Below, piece by piece: positions 59,558 to 64,000 of a DNA stretch of 64,000 bases (within the stretch, counting starts at the first letter, position 1; the number at the start of each line of letters is the position of its first letter). Made by a program: the position numbers and the translations under genes. The stretch spans positions 310,001 through 374,000 of the forward strand of contig JBCBIY010000002.1 in assembly GCA_038523925.1 (NCBI GenBank), written 5' to 3'. The stretch comes from JBCBWG01 sp038523925. GTDB lineage: Bacteria > Pseudomonadota > Alphaproteobacteria > Rhizobiales > Hyphomicrobiaceae. The notes below the pieces were generated by a model, which made no database searches, was not told where the DNA came from, and worked only from the letters and a program-made list of their open reading frames with translations.

Positions 59558-60270
59558 CCTCCGCGCCTTAACACGATCGTGTTCTTCGCGTGCATTTCGG
59601 GATCAGCATTTAGACCGACTTCCGCCAAACGAGAAGTCATTCGATCAATCGCGTCAGCGCCGACAATATGGGGGTGAACCTCAAGGACGATGGCCCGGAC
59701 GTCCTGAAGATCGGCGCTTGGTAGCAGATCAACTTCGGCGCCTTCGACATCCATCACGATGACATGCGGTCCGAAGCTGGAGACGACCTGCTCAAACGAG
59801 TCGCTCTCGATCCGCTCAGGCAGCAAACCGCGTTCGCGATCAATGAGCGACGATGAGACGATGTTATCGTCGAAGAAGAACTCAACAGGCTCGCCGTCAA
59901 CGGTGACGGCCCGGTTGCGTACTTCGGCTTCAATCTCATTGAGCGCGAAATTCTTCTCGATGAACTGTAGCAAACGCGGATTTGCTTCGTAGCACAGCAT
60001 CGCGCCGTCGCGGGCGATTGAGCCACAGGTCGCTGCGACGACGCCCAGCCCCGTTCCGATGTCGAGAACGCGATCATCTCGCCTCAGAACGCTCGCGACG
60101 AGTTTGCGTTCGGGGCGTTCATAGTCGCCGCGGTAGAGCGCACGGCAAATCCCACTCGGAAAGCTCGGATCCGTCGATACCCGGAGCCCATCAAGCGTCA
60201 CGATCGTCGGGCGAGCAAGTTTCCGCCACTGATATTGCAACCATGGAACCTGGTCGCTTTTCACCGGCAT
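59554..60270 (-). CDS. FkbM-family methyltransferase
   Basis: A 238-residue class I SAM-dependent methyltransferase. The SAM site is VLDIGTGLGVVAATC near residue 69, with the acidic residue of motif 2 in LCYEANPRLLQF, and a conserved DVEGAEVDLLPSADL that marks the FkbM type. FkbM members methylate hydroxyls of sugars or polyketides. The gene lies between a P-loop protein and a divergent GT4 glycosyltransferase, so a role in decorating a surface glycan is plausible. The stop is shared with the P-loop gene's start. Confidence 0.88.
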   Translation of the reverse strand: MPVKSDQVPWLQYQWRKLARPTIVTLDGLRVSTDPSFPSGICRALYRGDYERPERKLVASVLRRDDRVLDIGTGLGVVAATCGSIARDGAMLCYEANPRLLQFIEKNFALNEIEAEVRNRAVTVDGEPVEFFFDDNIVSSSLIDRERGLLPERIESDSFEQVVSSFGPHVIVMDVEGAEVDLLPSADLQDVRAIVLEVHPHIVGADAIDRMTSRLAEVGLNADPEMHAKNTIVLRRGG

Positions 60271-60398
60271 CGGCTGCTAAGTGCTCCAGCTTGATTTGAA
60301 CACGGAGATCGTCTCTTGGGACGCTCGTTAAACTGCGCCACTGCAGGGTGCCAACCCGTCGGTGAGCAAGCTGTGCCGAACTTAAGGATAACCACGCG

Positions 60399-61445
60399 AT
60401 GGCGCTACGACTTCTGCAAATCCTTGTTGGCGAACCCAAAGGTGGCGCGGAAGCGTTCTTCGTGAAGTTGGCCGGTGCCCTACAGAAGCGTGGCGTCGAC
60501 CAGTTGCTCGCAATCCGCCGAGACGCGGCGCGCTGCGATGCGCTGACCGCGGCTGGCTGCGTTGTCGAGCAGTTCGAATTTGGCGACAACATCATTCGCG
60601 ATTACGCAGAGCGCTGGCGCCTGGCGCAGATCACACGGACTTTCCGGCCATCCTTGGCGCTTGCCTGGATGAACCGTGCAGCGCGGCGCATGCCGCGCGG
60701 CGCCTTCGTCAAGGTCGGCCGGATTGGTGGCTACTACCGTGCGAGAAACTATCGGCGCTGCGACTGGATTATCGCAAACTCCCCAGACTTGCAGCGGTTC
60801 ATCGTTGAAGATGGATGGCCTGACGATCGCGCTGTCATGATCTCTAACTTTGGTGAGCTCCCGGCGGCGAAACCCGCCGCTCGTGCGGAGTTTGATACGC
60901 CGGAAGATGCGCCTTTGCTGCTGGCACTCGGACGGCTGCATCCGTCGAAGGGTTTTGATCTGTTGGTTGCCGCCGCAGCGGAGATACCTGACGCGTACGT
61001 TTGGATCGCAGGTAGCGGCGACGAGCTACTTGCCCTTCAGGCACAAGCTAAATCGTTGGGCGTGGCAGATCGCGTACGATTTCTCGGTTGGCGCGGCGAT
61101 CAATCGGCACTGCTGCAATCCTGCGACGTCTGCGTCGTGCCATCGCGGCATGAGCCTCTCTCGAATGTTACGATCGAAGCTTGGAGCCTCGGCGTCCCGG
61201 TTGTGGCGGCAGCATCCGAAGGCCCATCTTGGTTGGTTGACGACGAGGAGAACGGATTGCTTGCGCCCGTTGACGACGCTTCAGCGCTGGCAACGCAGTT
61301 ACGCCGTGTTCTGCAAGACGACACGTTGCGAAACACCATCGCGACGGGTGGACACGCAAAGTGGAGCGCGCACTTCTCAGAGGACGCAATCGTCGATCGC
61401 TACTTGGCATTCTTTGACCGCGCAATGGCGGCGCAGCAGCGCTGA
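60399..61445 (+). CDS. Glycosyltransferase family 4 protein
   Basis: A 348-residue GT-B enzyme. The N-terminal GG-rich acceptor loop is VGEPKGGAEAFFVKLAGAL; the C-terminal donor domain contains LLALGRLHPSKGFDLL, AGSGDELLALQAQAKSLGV, VRFLGWRGDQSALLQSCDVCVVPSRHEPLSNVTIEAWSLGVPVVA, whose E-x7-E pattern is that of GT4. It resembles WaaG-type LPS transferases but could act on exopolysaccharide. AAGGA lies 10 bases before the ATG. It is divergent from the FkbM methyltransferase gene. Confidence 0.9.
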   Translation: MALRLLQILVGEPKGGAEAFFVKLAGALQKRGVDQLLAIRRDAARCDALTAAGCVVEQFEFGDNIIRDYAERWRLAQITRTFRPSLALAWMNRAARRMPRGAFVKVGRIGGYYRARNYRRCDWIIANSPDLQRFIVEDGWPDDRAVMISNFGELPAAKPAARAEFDTPEDAPLLLALGRLHPSKGFDLLVAAAAEIPDAYVWIAGSGDELLALQAQAKSLGVADRVRFLGWRGDQSALLQSCDVCVVPSRHEPLSNVTIEAWSLGVPVVAAASEGPSWLVDDEENGLLAPVDDASALATQLRRVLQDDTLRNTIATGGHAKWSAHFSEDAIVDRYLAFFDRAMAAQQR

Positions 61446-61602
61446 TACCATGAGCCGTCGACGCTCGAAGATGGAATTGCGGTGCGGCCGGGCGCGTGCT
61501 TCGGCTCGGGTTCTGGATCGCGAGGACGTTCTGGCTTGTTTTGGTGTTGGGTAGGTTGCTGACGGCGCTTGCGCAATTACTCTATGGCCGAAGCATGAGG
61601 AC

Positions 61603-62163
61603 GTGGTGCGCCCGACTGAACGCATACTTATTACGGGCGCGTCGGGCAGCGGGAAGTCGACGCTCGGGCGCGCGCTCGCATCGGCGCGCGCGGCGCAGTT
61701 CTTCGACAGCGATGACTTTTACTGGCAGCCGACCAATCCGCCGTTTGAGGTCAAGCGTGATCGCGAAGACCGCGTGCGGCTGATGCGCGATGTCTTCGTC
61801 GGCTTCCCGAAGTGGGTCTTGAGCGGATCGATCATGACGTGGGGCGAGGCCCTGCTGCCGGAGCTCGACCTAATCGTGTTTCTCTCAGCGCCAACCGACC
61901 TGCGGCTTGCCCGCCTCAAAGCGAGAGAGCTGCAATTGCGCGGCATCGAGGCAATCGGCCCCGGCGGTCCGGACCATGAGGCCCACCTTGAGTTTATCGC
62001 TTGGGCTGCGGCTTACGAAGGCCCGGCCGGAGACGTTCTGACCCGCACGCGGCACGAAGTGTGGCTGCGGACTGTGCCTTGCCCGGTGCTGCGGTTGAAT
62101 GGCGACCAGCCGCTTGACGCGCTGGTCACCGAGATCGCCAGCGCGCTTGATGACGCAAGCTAG
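61603..62163 (+). CDS. P-loop NTPase, FlaR/adenylate-kinase-like
   Basis: A 186-residue small kinase-like P-loop protein. It begins LITGASGSGKSTLGRALA (Walker A) and carries FFDSDDFYWQPTNPPFEVKRDREDRV (region 34-60), SGSIMTWGEALLPELDLIVFLSAP and LKARELQLRGIEAIGPGGPDHE. The pattern matches topology-modulation/FlaR-type kinases. The start is a GTG pair at 61603/61606; GAGG upstream suits the second. Its stop overlaps the convergent PaiB-like gene by four bases. Substrate unknown. Confidence 0.8.
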   Translation: MVRPTERILITGASGSGKSTLGRALASARAAQFFDSDDFYWQPTNPPFEVKRDREDRVRLMRDVFVGFPKWVLSGSIMTWGEALLPELDLIVFLSAPTDLRLARLKARELQLRGIEAIGPGGPDHEAHLEFIAWAAAYEGPAGDVLTRTRHEVWLRTVPCPVLRLNGDQPLDALVTEIASALDDAS

Positions 62164-62789
62164 CGCGTGCGCGCTGTTAACGCGGCCGCCAGCATTGCAC
62201 CTTCAGGGCCGGCCTCTGCCAAGCCTTTTGCCGTTCCGTCGCGATCGGCCTCAGTCTTGTTCTGATTGATCTTCCACTTGCCCTCGATCACCGAGACACT
62301 GAGCCGGACGCCGACGATGCCGCGCTGGAGCGAATCGACGAACGGCGCCGGCGCATCATTTACCGACCAGGGCTCTGCGCGTGCCTGTTCGTTCGCATCG
62401 GTCAGCGCGTGCAGGTGCCTGCGCAGGTCTTCGGCCGTCTGCATCAGCACCGCTTCGCCCCGCGCATGCACAACGATATAAGCCCAGGTCGGCACAACCT
62501 TCCCGTGCTCCGATTTCGACGGATAGAAGCCCGGCCGGACATACGCCTGCGGGCCCTGGAAGACCGCCATCGTCTGCCGGCCCGACGGGATTGCTTTCCA
62601 ATGCGGGTTGGCACGCGCGAGGTGCGTTTCCAACGTGATCGCGCCGCCGCTTTCGCTTACGGCGAAGGGCACGTGGCTCACGTGGATGTCATCATCAGTG
62701 GCCGTGATCAGCATGCCGAACTGAATGTCTTCGATCGTCTCGATCAGGATTTCGTGGCGCGTCTCGGCGAACGCCTCTGGAACATACAT
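62160..62789 (-). CDS. PaiB-like FMN-binding protein
   Basis: A 209-residue protein of the FMN-binding split-barrel PaiB family. It starts MYVPEAFAETRHEI, and has TLETHLARANPHWKAI, AVFQGPQAYVRPGFYPSK and KVVPTWAYIVVHARGEA, where relatives have Asn in VPTWNY. Members bind FMN or heme and may regulate degradative genes or act as small oxidoreductases. The ATG at 62789 follows GAGAGGA. A longer in-frame start at 62813 exists. It converges on the P-loop gene with overlapping stops. Confidence 0.87.
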   Translation of the reverse strand: MYVPEAFAETRHEILIETIEDIQFGMLITATDDDIHVSHVPFAVSESGGAITLETHLARANPHWKAIPSGRQTMAVFQGPQAYVRPGFYPSKSEHGKVVPTWAYIVVHARGEAVLMQTAEDLRRHLHALTDANEQARAEPWSVNDAPAPFVDSLQRGIVGVRLSVSVIEGKWKINQNKTEADRDGTAKGLAEAGPEGAMLAAALTARTR

Positions 62790-62846
62790 GTGTGCGGGTC
62801 CTCTCTCATCCAAAGGCGTTACGGGGTGTGACGGCGGGTCGCTTGT

Positions 62847-63353
62847 TCATGCCGCCGTATCATCGGAGCGGACGACCGGCTTGTACATGATCTGCGGCAG
62901 CCGGCGCTGTTCCGGCCGGATCACCATGCGGTCTTCGACCGGATCGTAGCTACAGATGCCCCGCTGAAACGCGCCATTGGCGTAGCGATGCTCGATTGAT
63001 CGGATGAGCGCAAGCTCCTCCGGTATCGGTTCATCAGCGGCTGGCGGATGGTCGAGATAGAACTCCGGCGAGGCGCGCCAGTAGATCATGAGCGCGGTGG
63101 CTGCTTCGCAGACCGGGTTTTGCAGGATCGCCGCGAGGTCATCAGTGCCTTGGTCCCAGTTGAAGGTGTCGACGAAGACGTGGAGCTCGCGCGGATCGCG
63201 AGCACCAGAACAGAACGCCTGTGTCTTCGCTTCCCATTCGTCCGAAAGCTGCGCGAAGGCCGGATCGTCGACGTCGAGGCCGCATGTATCGACCCATTCG
63301 TCGTTGCTCATTTTCCGGATCTCGAGCTGACGGTCTTCGGAAAGCTTTGGCAT
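62847..63353 (-). CDS. DUF4274 domain-containing protein
   Basis: A 168-residue protein with the DUF4274 core FVDTFNWDQGTDDLAAIL and CEAATALMIYWRASPEFY. The N-terminal part carries acidic helical segments (SNDEWVDTCGLDVDD). The family has no known function; it is sometimes linked to bacterial immunity or effector-related loci but that is not shown here. It ends with the basic IRPEQRRLPQIMYKPVV. It lies next to the rrn operon end, separated from the terminator by about 150 bases. Confidence 0.82.
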   Translation of the reverse strand: MPKLSEDRQLEIRKMSNDEWVDTCGLDVDDPAFAQLSDEWEAKTQAFCSGARDPRELHVFVDTFNWDQGTDDLAAILQNPVCEAATALMIYWRASPEFYLDHPPAADEPIPEELALIRSIEHRYANGAFQRGICSYDPVEDRMVIRPEQRRLPQIMYKPVVRSDDTAA

Positions 63354-63504
63354 CGGTCGCGCTCACTGCAGTCGGACACGCTGATCACTCGGGGAATACG
63401 CTGTTAGGTATCAGGTCGGCCGGCGTGAGGTGGATAGGACAGGCCCATCCGCAGCCTGCTGTAGATAACAACATCACTGCGATCCCGCGCGACAAGCCCC
63501 AAAC

Positions 63505-63542
63505 GCAAAAACGCCCGGCGGGCGCGAGGCCTACCGGGCGTT
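63505..63542 (-). terminator. Intrinsic terminator of the rRNA operon
   Basis: On the minus strand AACGCCCGG (63534-63542) pairs with CCGGGCGTT (63510-63518), giving a 9-bp stem, followed by TTTTGCGTTT. It lies about 50 bases after the 5S gene and ends the rrn transcript. Confidence 0.85.
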
Positions 63543-63591
63543 CTGTCGTGCATTGCAAAGAGGAAGTGTATTTCTGGTTCACTGTTCGGCA

Positions 63592-63709
63592 GACCTGGCA
63601 ACGACCTACTCTCCCGCGTCTTAAGACGAAGTACCATCGGCGCTGGGGCGTTTCACGGCCGAGTTCGGAATGGGATCGGGTGCAGCCACCCCGCCAAAAT
63701 CACCAGGTC
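63592..63709 (-). rRNA. rrf: 5S ribosomal RNA
   Basis: On the minus strand the molecule starts GACCTGGTGATTTTGGCGG and ends GTTGCCAGGTC; the two ends form the closing helix. Internal landmarks CCCATTCCGAACTCGG and GGGAGAGTAGGTC are typical of bacterial 5S. It is about 118 bases. It lies about 160 bases downstream of the 23S gene end. Confidence 0.96.
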
Positions 63710-63866
63710 GGCGGAACAGTGAATTCTGGTCTTTCGTGCAATGTATTGCTGTCCGCTTTAAGCGGAGCAGCACATTCCCAACGCCCACCATTCAAGACCG
63801 ATCAGCAACCCGCACACGTGAGCGGGTGCCGACACTATTGGTCGAATGATGAGCATTGTCTAATGA

Positions 63867-64000
63867 GAGCGTTCAAGCCGATCGAGATATTAGTACAGGT
63901 AAGCTCCACGCATTGCTGCGCTTCCACACCCTGCCTATCAACGTCGTAGTCTTCGACGTCTCTCAAGGGAGTACTCGTTTTGAGGCCGGTTTCCCGCTTA
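63867..64000 (-). rRNA. rrl: 23S ribosomal RNA, 3' end (gene continues past window)
   Basis: The minus strand reads AAACCGGCCTCAAAACGAGT, TCTCAAGGGAGT-type text on the plus side, then GTTGATAGGCAGGGTGTGG, GCAGCAATGCGTGGAGCTTACC and TGTACTAATATCTCGATCGGCTTGAACG, which is the conserved 3' end of bacterial 23S rRNA. The 3' terminus is placed near 63867 by similarity to other 23S molecules. Confidence 0.93.

Overview
The window is GC-rich chromosomal DNA from an alphaproteobacterium, most likely a member of or close to the Hyphomicrobiales (Rhizobiales). The lineage call rests on a Usg-family protein, a serine acetyltransferase followed by a DUF3126 protein, a DUF1285 protein beside a MoxR operon, a methionine synthase split into two genes behind an ArsR-methyltransferase fusion regulator, and a redox-type class III adenylate cyclase. 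The species cannot be named from this sequence alone. Genes are dense on both strands, with many 4-bp ATGA start/stop overlaps. The right end holds a 5S rRNA gene and the 3' end of a 23S rRNA gene, both on the minus strand. No tRNA, prophage, insertion sequence or CRISPR array was seen.

Layout. 1-4950: the end of a short-chain dehydrogenase, small membrane or exported proteins, an SLC13/RCK transporter and an aspartate aminotransferase. 4981-6841: a polysaccharide deacetylase-like protein and a glycosyltransferase. 6961-11955: three genes in a row, namely an ABC exporter-like protein whose ATPase motifs are all eroded, a stand-alone cyclic-nucleotide-binding protein, and a membrane adenylate cyclase carrying a 2Fe-2S ferredoxin domain. 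11961-19041: a MoxR / DUF58 / DUF4159 / VWA-like envelope operon. 19277-24000: DUF1285, Usg, an MscS channel and two peptidoglycan enzymes. 24256-34838: gatB, an antiporter, Ohr, a caspase-like repeat protein, an aminotransferase, a universal stress protein, a bicupin and a lipoprotein. 34891-35811: a toxin-antitoxin pair between two 31-bp direct repeats. 36381-42479: thiC with its TPP riboswitch, an ArsC/YjbR pair, a gamma carbonic anhydrase and cysE. 42712-48471: metH2, metH1, metF and their regulator with a perfect palindromic operator. 48643-58754: membrane proteins, an MlaC-like protein, an SDR, a VOC protein with a divergent LysR regulator, an M20 peptidase, a phosphodiester glycosidase, a HAD phosphatase and a DUF262/DUF1524 (GmrSD-like) protein. 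58910-63353: a P-loop kinase-like protein coupled to an FkbM methyltransferase, a glycosyltransferase, a second small P-loop protein, a PaiB-like protein and a DUF4274 protein.

Best candidate for a little-described system: the 6961-11955 cassette. A membrane cyclase with cytochrome-b-like helices and a ferredoxin domain could turn quinone or redox state into cAMP. The adjacent cyclic-nucleotide-binding protein has no DNA-binding domain, and its start codon overlaps the stop codon of an ABC protein that has lost the Walker A lysine, the LSGGQ signature and the H-loop histidine, while holding three copies of the motif that normally follows the Q-loop. This suggests post-translational second-messenger control of a non-canonical ABC membrane protein. 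Other notable features are the operator that fills the met promoter, the probably leaderless toxin-antitoxin operon between direct repeats, the L,D-transpeptidase with a second inactive-looking catalytic domain, and the caspase-repeat protein.
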